Origin: Chloroflexota bacterium | GTDB lineage: Bacteria > Chloroflexota > Dormibacteria > Dormibacterales > Dormibacteraceae | Direction of reading: 5' to 3' | Length of the DNA stretch: 6,581 bases | NCBI GenBank assembly: GCA_005879675.1 | Contig: VBJE01000073.1 | Span: forward strand, 1 to 6,581 | Shown here: positions 1-6,581 of the stretch, one piece after another | Position numbering within the stretch: position 1 is the stretch's first letter | How the letters are laid out: every line of letters begins with the position of its first letter | Program-made: the position numbers and the translations under genes | Notes under the pieces: generated by a model | Databases searched by the model: none | Seen by the model: only the letters and a program-made list of their open reading frames with translations | Told to the model about the DNA's origin: nothing

Positions 1-488
1 TGGCGCTGTTGATCGGGATGGTCCTCGACCAGCAGGTGAAGATGGAGAAAGCGTTCGCCGGACCATACGAGCTGAAGCGCAGGCTCGGGCATCTCGACGT
101 GAGGGAGATCGCGAGCATGGATCCCGAGCAGCTCGACAAGGCCTTCCGCGAGCGCCCTGCGCTGCACCGATTCCCCGGCAACATGGCGAGTCGCGTGCAG
201 GCGATGTGCGTGATGGTGGTGAAGGACTTCGGCGGAGACGCCGAGTCTGTGTGGCGCGACGCGCGCGACGGCGACGACCTCGCGGCAAGGATCTCGAGGC
301 TGCCCGGCTTCGGCGAGATGAAGACGCGGATCCTGATCGCGGTCCTGGCCAAGAAGTTCGGGGTCAGACCGGCGGGCTGGGAGAAGCACGCGGCAACCTG
401 GCATTCAGTCGCCGACGTGGATTCGGCCGAGTCGATGGCTCACGCCCGCGAGGTCAAGCGGGACATGAAGGCGAAGGCAAAGCGCTAG
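1..488 (+). CDS. HhH-GPD-fold protein, 3' part (5' end outside window)
   Basis: The reading frame is open to the left edge (first full codon at base 3, reading A-L-L-I-G-M), so the true start lies upstream; the TTG at 9 is an internal Leu codon. About 161 residues are visible. The segment LDQQVKMEKAFAGPY (codons from base 24) and the helix-hairpin-helix LPGFGEMK (from base 300) place it in the HhH-GPD superfamily of base-excision DNA glycosylases. It most resembles the short uncharacterised HhH-GPD family I know as TIGR03252, common in Actinomycetota (from memory, not searched). In OGG1/EndoIII-type enzymes a catalytic Lys and/or a VDTHV-type Asp follow the hairpin. Here Met occupies the approximate Lys position (with Lys one residue later), and the Asp motif is replaced by VRPAGWEKHAA. 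Glycosylase activity therefore cannot be assumed. The C-terminus is Lys/Arg-rich. It ends 75 nt before trpE on the same strand and could be co-transcribed, but has no evident link to tryptophan synthesis. Confidence 0.8.
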   Translation, partial: ALLIGMVLDQQVKMEKAFAGPYELKRRLGHLDVREIASMDPEQLDKAFRERPALHRFPGNMASRVQAMCVMVVKDFGGDAESVWRDARDGDDLAARISRLPGFGEMKTRILIAVLAKKFGVRPAGWEKHAATWHSVADVDSAESMAHAREVKRDMKAKAKR

Positions 489-563
489 CAGCTTTCTGAT
501 AAGGTTTGCCCTCCGGCCCCACCGCAGAGAGCGGGGCGGAGCAGAGGAAACAAGAAAGGAAAG
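489..563 (+). promoter_or_regulatory. trp operon leader / possible promoter region
   Basis: This 75-nt gap between the HhH-GPD-like gene and trpE is the only place in the window where a trp promoter and leader would fit. A TGATAAGGT stretch at 497-505 could act as a -10 element, but I find no convincing -35 box, so the promoter is tentative. A small hairpin is possible at 519-536 (CC, bulged A, CCGC, loop AGAGA, GCGG, GG). It is not followed by a T-run, so it is not an obvious terminator. From 537 the leader is purine-rich up to the trpE start. I find no short ORF with tandem Trp codons and the space is too short for a T-box. How the operon is transcriptionally controlled is not visible; a promoter further upstream is possible. 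Confidence 0.3.
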
Positions 564-2017
564 ATGAGAGAGCAATCAGTGGGCGCGGGCCGCGCGTCCA
601 CGTCGGGCTTCGCCCGTTGCACCCCCTCCCGCGATGATGCGCGGGCGCTGGCCGCGGATCACGGGCTGATCCCCGTCTACCGCGAAGTCCTGGCCGACAT
701 GCTCACCCCTGTCCGCGCCTACACGCTCCTGTGCCCACCGGGCGAGCCCGGCTTCCTTCTCGAGAGCGTTGAAGGCGGAGAGCGACTGGCCCGCTACTCC
801 TTCATCGGTTTCCAGCCTCGTCCGCTCGACCTGGGCAGCGGAAACCCGCTGGATGCGCTGGCGACCGTGGCGGGAGAGGAGACCGCGCCGGTCAAGGGCG
901 TGCCCCGCTTCCACGGCGGGGCGGTCGGATATCTCGGCTACGAGGTGGCGCGCCACTTCGAGCGCCTTCCCGTCGCCAAAGGAGCGCCGCCTCCCATGCC
1001 CGAGAGCGCGTTCCTCAAGGCCGAGGACCTCGCCGTCTTCGACCACGTCACGCGGCGGCTTCAACTCCTGACGATCCACCGCCCCGGCCGCGAGGAGTAC
1101 GACGACGCGGTCGCGCGCATCGACGCCATGGAGACGCGCCTGGCCGGCGACCCGCTCCCGCCGGCACCACGTGGTGTGGACGGCGCGCGGTGGGAGCCCA
1201 ACGTGACGCGGGGGCAGTTCCACGCGATGGTCGATGCGGCGAGGGAGTACATCCACGGCGGCGACGCGTTCCAGATCGTCCCGTCGCAGCGCTTCCAGAA
1301 GCCGCTCGCGGCGAGGCCCTTCGACGTCTACCGGTGCCTGCGCGCGATCAACCCGTCGCCTTACATGTACTTTCTCGCCCTCGGCGGGGACCGGCACGTC
1401 GTCGGCACGTCGCCGGAGAAGCTCGTCCAGGTCGAGGGCCGGCGCGTGGAAACGCGGCCCCTTGCGGGCACGCGGCGTCGTGGCGCCGACCCCGCGGAGG
1501 ACCGGCGCCTCGAGAAGGAGCTGCTGGCCGACCTCAAGGAGCGAGCCGAGCACGTGATGCTCGTCGACCTGGGCCGCAACGACGTCGGGCGCGTCGCCCG
1601 TCCGGGAACCGTCGCGGTCGACCGCCTCATGGAGGTCGAGCGCTACTCGCACGTCATGCACATCTCCTCCACGGTGAGCGGGCAGCTTCGCGACGGCAAG
1701 ACCTCGCTCGACGCGCTGCGAGCGGCGTTCCCGGCGGGCACGGTCTCCGGGGCGCCGAAGATCCGCGCGATGGAGGTCATCGCCGAGCTCGAGCCCGACC
1801 AGCGCGGCGTCTACGCCGGGGCGCTTGGCTACGTGAGCTTCGGCGGCAACATGGACATGGCGATCACGCTCCGCACGGTGGTCGCGGCCGAGGGCAACGC
1901 GTATGTCCAGGCGGGCTGCGGGGTGGTCGCGGATTCCAAGCCCGAGCGCGAGTACGAGGAGACGCTGGAGAAGGCGGGCGCGATGTTCAAGGCCATCGAG
2001 ATGGCGGAGGCAATGTG

Positions 2018-2018
<1 letters not shown>
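564..2018 (+). CDS. trpE: Anthranilate synthase component I
   Basis: With TrpG, this converts chorismate and glutamine-derived ammonia to anthranilate, the first committed step to tryptophan, in the cytoplasm. The 484-residue length is normal for the family. The N-terminal domain carries LLES at 65-68, the motif associated with tryptophan feedback inhibition, and NPSPYMYF at 263-270 is also typical of feedback-sensitive TrpE. The C-terminal chorismate-binding domain shows GTSPE (281-285), ETRPLAGTR (296-304), DLGRNDVGR (335-343), the conserved His of VMHISSTVSG (H366), AFPAGTVSGAPK (388-399) and GCGVVADS (451-458). This combination favours TrpE over PabB. The ATG at 564 is preceded by AAGGA (556-560) with an unusually short 3-nt spacer. 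About the first 20 residues look poorly conserved, so the start is less certain than the identity. The stop overlaps the trpG start by one base (TGATG, 2016-2020), implying coupled synthesis of the two subunits. Confidence 0.97.
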
Positions 2019-2630
<612 letters not shown>

Positions 2631-2638
<8 letters not shown>

Positions 2639-3632
2639 CGCGATCGCGAAATTGGTGAGGTGCGAGAACCTCACCGAGGGCGAAGCGGCGGCGGCGTTCG
2701 ACGTGATCATGCGCGGCGATGCGACGCCCTCCCAGATCGCCGGTTTCATGGTCGCGCTGCGCATGAAGGGCGAGACGCCGGAAGAGCTCACCGGCTTCGC
2801 TCGCGCCGCAAGGACAGTGGCGACCCCCATCGCGGTCGACGGCGCCCTGCTCGACACCTGCGGAACAGGTGGCGACGGGCTCGCCACGTTCAACATCTCG
2901 ACCCTGTCCGCGATCGTCGCCGCCGCCTGCGGCGCGCGCGTGGCCAAGCACGGCAACCGCGCGGCCTCGTCACTGTGCGGCTCGGCGGACGTGCTCGAGA
3001 AGCTGGGCGTCAAGATCGACCTGCAGCCCGAAGGCGTCGCGCGGTGCATCGACGAGGCAGGGATCGGCTTCCTGTTCGCGCCGGTGTTCCATCCGTCGTT
3101 TCGTTTCGCGGGCGCCCCTCGTCGGGAGCTCGCCATTCGGAGCGTTTTCAACATCCTGGGCCCGCTGTGCAACCCGGCCGGGGCGAAGTACCAGGCGCTT
3201 GGCGTCGCCGACGCCAAGCTCGCCACCAAGATGGCGGACGTGCTGGGGCGCCTCGGCGTCGAGCGGGCCATCGTCTTCCATGCGAGCGACGGCATGGACG
3301 AGCTGTCGATGGCGTCGCCTTCTTACGTGATCGAGATCGACGGACGGAGAAAGGAATACGAGCTCGACCCCGTGGAGCTCGGATTGCACAAGGCGCCGCT
3401 CGATGCGATGCGCGGGGGAGGACCGGAGGACAACGCGCGGATCGCCCACGAGGTCCTCGAGGGCGCGAAGGGCGCCCGTCGCGACGTGGTGCTCCTGAAC
3501 TCGGCGGCTGCGCTCAGGGCGGCCGGCCTGGCGCGCGACTGGAAGGACGGCCTGGGCCTGGCCGCGGAGGCGATCGACTCCGGCCGAGCGGCCGGGGTAC
3601 TGGAGCGGTGGGCCAGAATCTCGCAGGCGTGA
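2631..3632 (+). CDS. trpD: Anthranilate phosphoribosyltransferase
   Basis: Transfers the phosphoribosyl group of PRPP to anthranilate, giving N-(5'-phosphoribosyl)anthranilate, the second committed step. From the ATG at 2631 the protein has 333 residues, typical of the stand-alone enzyme; it is not fused to TrpG. An alpha-helical N-terminal domain (about 1-65) precedes the phosphoribosyltransferase domain. PRPP-binding CGTGGDG is at 77-83 and KHGNRAASS at 106-114. HPSFR at 154-158 matches the anthranilate-site HPAMR motif. Arg170 precedes SVFNILGPLCNP (171-182), and the metal-binding Asp-Glu pair is in DGMDE (220-224). Cys180 replaces the more usual Thr of GPLTNP, which should be harmless. 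The start overlaps trpG by 8 nt and has a strong ribosome-binding site. The TGA stop overlaps the GTG start of trpC by 4 nt. Confidence 0.96.
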
Positions 3633-4405
3633 GCGAAGACCTCCTGGATCGCCTGGTGATCGAAGCCCGCCAGGACCTCCAGCGCCGGCGCTACCTCCTG
3701 GACTCCGACCGTTTCGAGCAGGCGGTGGCCGCGTATGAGCCAAAGGATTTCGTCGCCGCCTTGAGGCGCCCCCAGCTCGCGGTCATCGCGGAGATGAAGC
3801 AGCGCACGCCCAGCATGGGCGTCCTGGCGGAGGACTACCGGCCCGCGGACCTGGCGCACGCGTACACGGAGGGCGGGGCGGCGGCGATCTCGGTGCTGAC
3901 GCACATGGCGGGATTCGGCGGGCGAATCGATCACGTACGCGCGGTGCGCGCTACGACCGGGCTGCCGATCCTGCGCAAGGACTTCGTCACCGACCCCTAC
4001 GAGGTCGCCGAGACCCGGGCTTGCGGCGCCGACGCGGTGCTCTTGATCGTCGCCGCGCTCGACGCCGGGCAGCTCAAGGAGCTGCTCGCGGTGGCAAAGA
4101 GCCGCGGCGTCGCGGCGCTCGTCGAGGTCCATGACGAGGCGGAGGCTGGAGCCGCGGTCGATGCCGGCGCCAGGCTGATCGGTGTCAACCACCGCGACCT
4201 GCGCACGTTCAACGTCGAACTCGGGCTCACCGAGAGGCTTCGCAAGCTGGTGCCGAAGGAGATCGTGCTCGTCGCCGAGAGCGGCATCCACAACACCGAA
4301 GACGCGCGGCGGATGCGGGAGGCGGGCGCCGATGCGGTCCTGGTCGGGGAGGTGCTGATGCGGTCGGAGGATCCCGCGGCGAAGATCAGAGAGTTGGTGG
4401 TGTGA
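3629..4405 (+). CDS. trpC: Indole-3-glycerol-phosphate synthase
   Basis: Closes the ring of CdRP, with loss of CO2 and water, to give indole-3-glycerol phosphate. A (beta/alpha)8 barrel of 258 residues, the size of monofunctional TrpC. By motif alignment to the Sulfolobus enzyme the active-site residues are all present: Glu55 and Lys57 in AEMK, Lys117 in LRKDF, Glu166 in LVEVH, Asn187 in GVNHRD, and Glu217-Ser218 in AESGI. Departures from the usual pattern are TPSMG for SPSKG (60-64), VLTHMAGFGGR for the VLTE...F.GS loop (89-99) and GVNHRD for GVNNRD. The GTG at 3629 is chosen because it overlaps the trpD stop (GTGA) and gives the typical N-terminus. Its Shine-Dalgarno is poor, and an in-frame GTG at 3608 would add seven residues. 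Translation probably depends on coupling from trpD. Confidence 0.95.
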   Translation: MSEDLLDRLVIEARQDLQRRRYLLDSDRFEQAVAAYEPKDFVAALRRPQLAVIAEMKQRTPSMGVLAEDYRPADLAHAYTEGGAAAISVLTHMAGFGGRIDHVRAVRATTGLPILRKDFVTDPYEVAETRACGADAVLLIVAALDAGQLKELLAVAKSRGVAALVEVHDEAEAGAAVDAGARLIGVNHRDLRTFNVELGLTERLRKLVPKEIVLVAESGIHNTEDARRMREAGADAVLVGEVLMRSEDPAAKIRELVV

Positions 4406-4433
4406 TCCGGGTCGCCGGGCGCGGGCAGGGCAC

Positions 4434-5042
4434 ATGATCAGGATCAAGATCTGCGGCATCTGCGACCTCGACGGCGCGCGCGTCGCGGCCGAAGCCGGGG
4501 CGGACATGATCGGCTTTCACTTCTGCCGCTCCGACCGTCGCGTCAGCCCCCAGGAGGCGAGGGCGATCATCGACGAGATGTCGGTGCGGCCGCGGATCGT
4601 CGGCGTCTTCATCGACCAGCCGGCCGACGAGGTGCGCGAGATCGCCGAATTCGTCGATCTCGACCTGCTGCAGCTCCACGGCTCGGAGCCTCCCGGCTTC
4701 GACGCCGGCAGGCCGGTCATGAAGGTGCTCAAAGTGAAAGACGGCGAGGTGCCCCAGGCGGCCGACTGGCCGGATCCGATCATGCTCGACTCGTGGTCGG
4801 CCGACCAGCGTGGCGGCACGGGCCGGACCTGGGACTGGGACGCCGCGCGGGTTGTGCTGGAGTCGCGACGAGTATTCATCGCGGGCGGTCTCCAACCGGG
4901 TAACGTGGGCAAGGTCGTGAGCGAGTTCAGGCCCTACGGCGTCGATGTCTCGAGCGGCGTCGAGTCGCGCGTCCGGGTCAAAGACCCGGGCAAGGTCCGC
5001 GATTTCGTCGCCGCTGTTCGTCGGGCGGAGATGGGGCGCTGA
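4434..5042 (+). CDS. trpF: N-(5'-phosphoribosyl)anthranilate isomerase
   Basis: Catalyses the Amadori rearrangement of phosphoribosylanthranilate to CdRP, the substrate of TrpC. A 202-residue TIM barrel of normal length. The general-base Cys7 is in KICGI (5-9), and the general-acid Asp119 is in IMLDSW. GGTGRTWDW (127-135), FIAGGL (148-153) and GVDVSSGVES (169-178) form the usual active-site and phosphate-binding loops. QLHG is at 80-83. The loop after strand 2 reads GFHFCRSDRRVSP (27-39), less usual than the common GFxFxxxSPRxVxP form. The gene starts at an ATG with weak AGGG 3 nt upstream, after the only non-overlapping junction of the operon (28 nt after trpC). Its stop shares one base with the trpB start (TGATG). 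It is separate from trpC rather than fused as in Escherichia coli. Confidence 0.95.
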   Translation: MIRIKICGICDLDGARVAAEAGADMIGFHFCRSDRRVSPQEARAIIDEMSVRPRIVGVFIDQPADEVREIAEFVDLDLLQLHGSEPPGFDAGRPVMKVLKVKDGEVPQAADWPDPIMLDSWSADQRGGTGRTWDWDAARVVLESRRVFIAGGLQPGNVGKVVSEFRPYGVDVSSGVESRVRVKDPGKVRDFVAAVRRAEMGR

Positions 5043-6247
5043 TGTCTCGCTCGGCGCTCACGCACCCGGTCGACGGGCGCTTCGGGGCGTTTGGTGGCCA
5101 GTACGTGCCCGAGACGCTGATGAGCGCGCTGCGCGAGCTGGAGGACATGTGGCACGAGGCGAAGGCCGATCCTCAGTTCCAGCTCGAGCTCGCCGGGCAT
5201 CGCCGAGCGTTCATCGGCCGCCCGACGCCCCTCTACGCCGCGACGCGGCTCAGCGAGCACTTCGGCGGCACGCACGTCCACTTCAAGCGCGAGGACCTGT
5301 GCCACACCGGGGCGCACAAGCTCAACAACGCCGTGGGCCAGGCGCTGCTGGCCGTGCGCATGGGCAAGAAGCGGATCATCGCCGAGACCGGTGCGGGCCA
5401 GCATGGCGTCGCAGCGGCGACGGTGTGCGCGCGCTTCGGTCTCGACTGCACGGTGTACATGGGCACCGAGGACATGCGCCGCCAGGCGATGAACGTCCGC
5501 CGCATGAAACTGCTCGGCGCCGAGGTCGTCGAGGTGAAGAGCGGGTCGAAGACCTTGAAGGACGCGACCACCGAGGCAATCCGCGACTGGGTCACGAACG
5601 TGCGCACGACCCACTACATCATCGGCTCCGTCGTCGGGCCGCACCCGTACCCCGAGATGGTTCGAGACCTGCAGCGAGTCATCGGCGACGAGGCACGCGA
5701 GCAGTACCTTTCGCTCGACGGCAAGCTGCCCGACGTGGTGGTCGCATGCGTCGGTGGCGGCTCGAACGCGATCGGGATCTTCACCGCGTTTCTCGACGAC
5801 CGCGACGTCGCCCTCGTGGGCGTCGAGGCGGCAGGGAAGGGCATCCGGACGGGCGAGCACGCCGCGTCGCTGGTCGGCGGACGGCCCGGCGTTCTGCACG
5901 GCTCGTACTCCTACGTGCTCCAGGACGGCGACGGGCAGATCCTGCCGACCCATTCCATCTCCGCCGGACTGGACTACCCGGGCGTTGGCCCGGAGCATTC
6001 GTTCCTGCGTGAGATCGAGCGGGTGGAGTACGTCGCGGTCACGGACAAGGATGCGCTGGCCGCGTTCAAGCTCTGCACGAAGCTCGAAGGCATCATGCCG
6101 GCGCTCGAGCCGGCCCACGCGATCCACCACGCCGGCGTGATCGCGCGCGAGCTCGGTCCCGGCGGTCGGCTCCTCGTCTGCCTTTCAGGGCGCGGGGACA
6201 AGGACATGGACTCCGTCGATGCGCCGGCCGCGCGCAGGACGGACTAG
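5042..6247 (+). CDS. trpB: Tryptophan synthase beta chain
   Basis: PLP-dependent enzyme that condenses indole, channelled from TrpA, with serine to give tryptophan. The protein has 401 residues, typical of the TrpB1 class that pairs with TrpA. FGAFGGQYVPETLM (14-27) is the classic N-terminal signature. The PLP Schiff-base Lys93 lies in GAHKLNNA. Glu115 in ETGAGQHG (115-122) matches the catalytic Glu109 of the Salmonella enzyme. The phosphate-cup GGGSNAIG is at 238-245, HSISAGLDYPG is at 304-314 with Asp311, and SGRGDKD is at 382-388. The GRFGAFGG start and lack of the extended TrpB2 features support TrpB1. The ATG shares a base with the trpF stop and has GGAG/GGGG upstream. About ten residues after SGRGDKDMD form a short unconserved tail. 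The TAG stop overlaps the trpA start. Confidence 0.98.
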   Translation: MSRSALTHPVDGRFGAFGGQYVPETLMSALRELEDMWHEAKADPQFQLELAGHRRAFIGRPTPLYAATRLSEHFGGTHVHFKREDLCHTGAHKLNNAVGQALLAVRMGKKRIIAETGAGQHGVAAATVCARFGLDCTVYMGTEDMRRQAMNVRRMKLLGAEVVEVKSGSKTLKDATTEAIRDWVTNVRTTHYIIGSVVGPHPYPEMVRDLQRVIGDEAREQYLSLDGKLPDVVVACVGGGSNAIGIFTAFLDDRDVALVGVEAAGKGIRTGEHAASLVGGRPGVLHGSYSYVLQDGDGQILPTHSISAGLDYPGVGPEHSFLREIERVEYVAVTDKDALAAFKLCTKLEGIMPALEPAHAIHHAGVIARELGPGGRLLVCLSGRGDKDMDSVDAPAARRTD

Positions 6248-6581
6248 TGGCCGCCAAAACGATGTCGCGGCTCGAAGGCGCGCTCAAGGCCAAGGATGAC
6301 CTCAAGCTCGTCGCCTACATCATGGCGGGCCACCCTAGCAAGAAGCGCTCGATCGAGGTGGGGAAGAGGCTCGCCGGCGCGGGCATCGCCGCGCTCGAGA
6401 TCGGCATCCCGCACTCCGACCCTCTTGCCGACGGACCGGTGATCCAGCGCGCAGGCCAGGCCGCCCTCGCGCACGGCATGACGGTTGCCGGCGCGCTCGA
6501 GGTCGCCGAGGCGGTGGCCCCCGAGGGAGTGCCCGTCGTGCTGATGACGTACATCAACCCGGTGCTGTCCTACGACCCGCG
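6247..6581 (+). CDS. trpA: Tryptophan synthase alpha chain, 5' part (3' end outside window)
   Basis: Cleaves indole-3-glycerol phosphate to indole and glyceraldehyde-3-phosphate and passes indole to TrpB. About 111 residues are visible, roughly the first 40% of a TIM barrel; the frame is still open at the right edge, so the truncation is due to the window. Catalytic Glu51 lies in ALEIGIP (Salmonella Glu49) and Asp62 in SDPLADGPVIQ (Salmonella Asp60). VVLMTYINPVLSY (97-109) is the typical strand and loop after these. GTG at 6247 is chosen because AGGA at 6236-6239 lies 7 nt upstream and the codon overlaps the trpB stop (TAGTG); ATG at 6262 (residue 6) is the alternative. Two positions differ from the common consensus: AGHP (27-30) instead of AGDP, and GIPHSDP (53-59) with His in place of the usual aromatic residue. 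Confidence 0.96.
   Translation, partial: MAAKTMSRLEGALKAKDDLKLVAYIMAGHPSKKRSIEVGKRLAGAGIAALEIGIPHSDPLADGPVIQRAGQAALAHGMTVAGALEVAEAVAPEGVPVVLMTYINPVLSYDP

Noticed and set aside
519..536. Hairpin that could be a terminator of the upstream gene or a trp attenuator.
   Set aside because: The stem is short with a bulge, no T-run follows and there is no competing structure or leader peptide, so a terminator call is not supported.
525..572. Cluster of GAG triplets in the trpE leader that could suggest a TRAP-binding site.
   Set aside because: The GAG triplets (527, 529, 539, 544, 566, 568, 570) are irregularly spaced, several overlap and they are fewer than the eleven evenly spaced repeats of known TRAP sites. 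TRAP is mainly known from Bacilli, which a GC-rich genome like this does not resemble.
576..1661. Long reverse-strand ORF (about 361 codons) opposite trpE.
   Set aside because: It is Arg/Asp/Val-rich, lacks recognisable motifs and lies opposite clearly conserved TrpE domains.
1190..2017. Upstream extension of the trpG frame across trpE, giving a possible 482-residue protein.
   Set aside because: The part before 2018 is an Arg/Gly-rich out-of-frame reading of trpE; TrpG homology and a good ribosome-binding site start at 2018.
2660..3628. Upstream extension of the trpC frame across trpD, suggesting a larger fusion protein.
   Set aside because: The region is an Arg-rich off-frame translation of trpD; TrpC similarity begins at about 3629.
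3323..4507. Long reverse-strand ORF (about 394 codons) opposite trpD and trpC.
   Set aside because: It is a shadow of conserved forward genes with Arg/Ala/His-rich composition and no recognisable domain.
4934..6130. Long reverse-strand ORF (about 398 codons) opposite trpF and trpB.
   Set aside because: The predicted protein has biased, low-complexity composition typical of GC-rich shadow frames, and the forward frames encode unmistakable TrpF and TrpB.

Overview
The window is a high-GC bacterial segment with strong G/C preference at third codon positions. It is almost entirely one forward-strand tryptophan biosynthesis operon in the order trpE-trpG-trpD-trpC-trpF-trpB-trpA. The tail of an unrelated gene lies just upstream (an HhH-GPD-fold protein of uncharacterised type). 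The sequence does not fix the organism. The HhH-GPD family member and the style of the Trp enzymes suggest a high-GC lineage such as Actinomycetota or a Chloroflexota/Dormibacterota-like group. This is an inference and could be wrong.

Layout: 1-488 is the 3' part of the HhH-GPD-like gene, open at the left edge. Bases 489-563 are the only sizeable intergenic stretch. They hold a purine-rich leader with a weak hairpin, and no leader peptide or riboswitch is recognisable. trpE is at 564-2018, trpG at 2018-2638, trpD at 2631-3632, trpC at 3629-4405, trpF at 4434-5042 and trpB at 5042-6247. trpA begins at 6247 and runs off the right edge. Five of the six trp junctions are stop/start overlaps of 1, 8, 4, 1 and 1 nt. 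Only trpC-trpF has a gap (28 nt). This points to one polycistronic, translationally coupled message.

Together the genes encode the whole route from chorismate to tryptophan: anthranilate synthase (TrpE+TrpG), anthranilate phosphoribosyltransferase (TrpD), PRA isomerase (TrpF), indole-glycerol-phosphate synthase (TrpC) and tryptophan synthase (TrpA+TrpB). The catalytic residues I could place are all present, so the enzymes look functional. TrpE keeps the LLES motif linked to feedback inhibition by tryptophan.

The most unusual feature is at the trpG/trpD junction (2584-2627). A compact palindromic element made of two hairpins, both with GCA loops, encodes the C-terminal tail of TrpG and also supplies the ribosome-binding site of trpD. 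The same pyrimidine arm can pair either with the near purine arm or with the trpD ribosome-binding site, so it could act as a small coupling switch. I see no mobile element, CRISPR array, RNA gene or undescribed multi-gene system.
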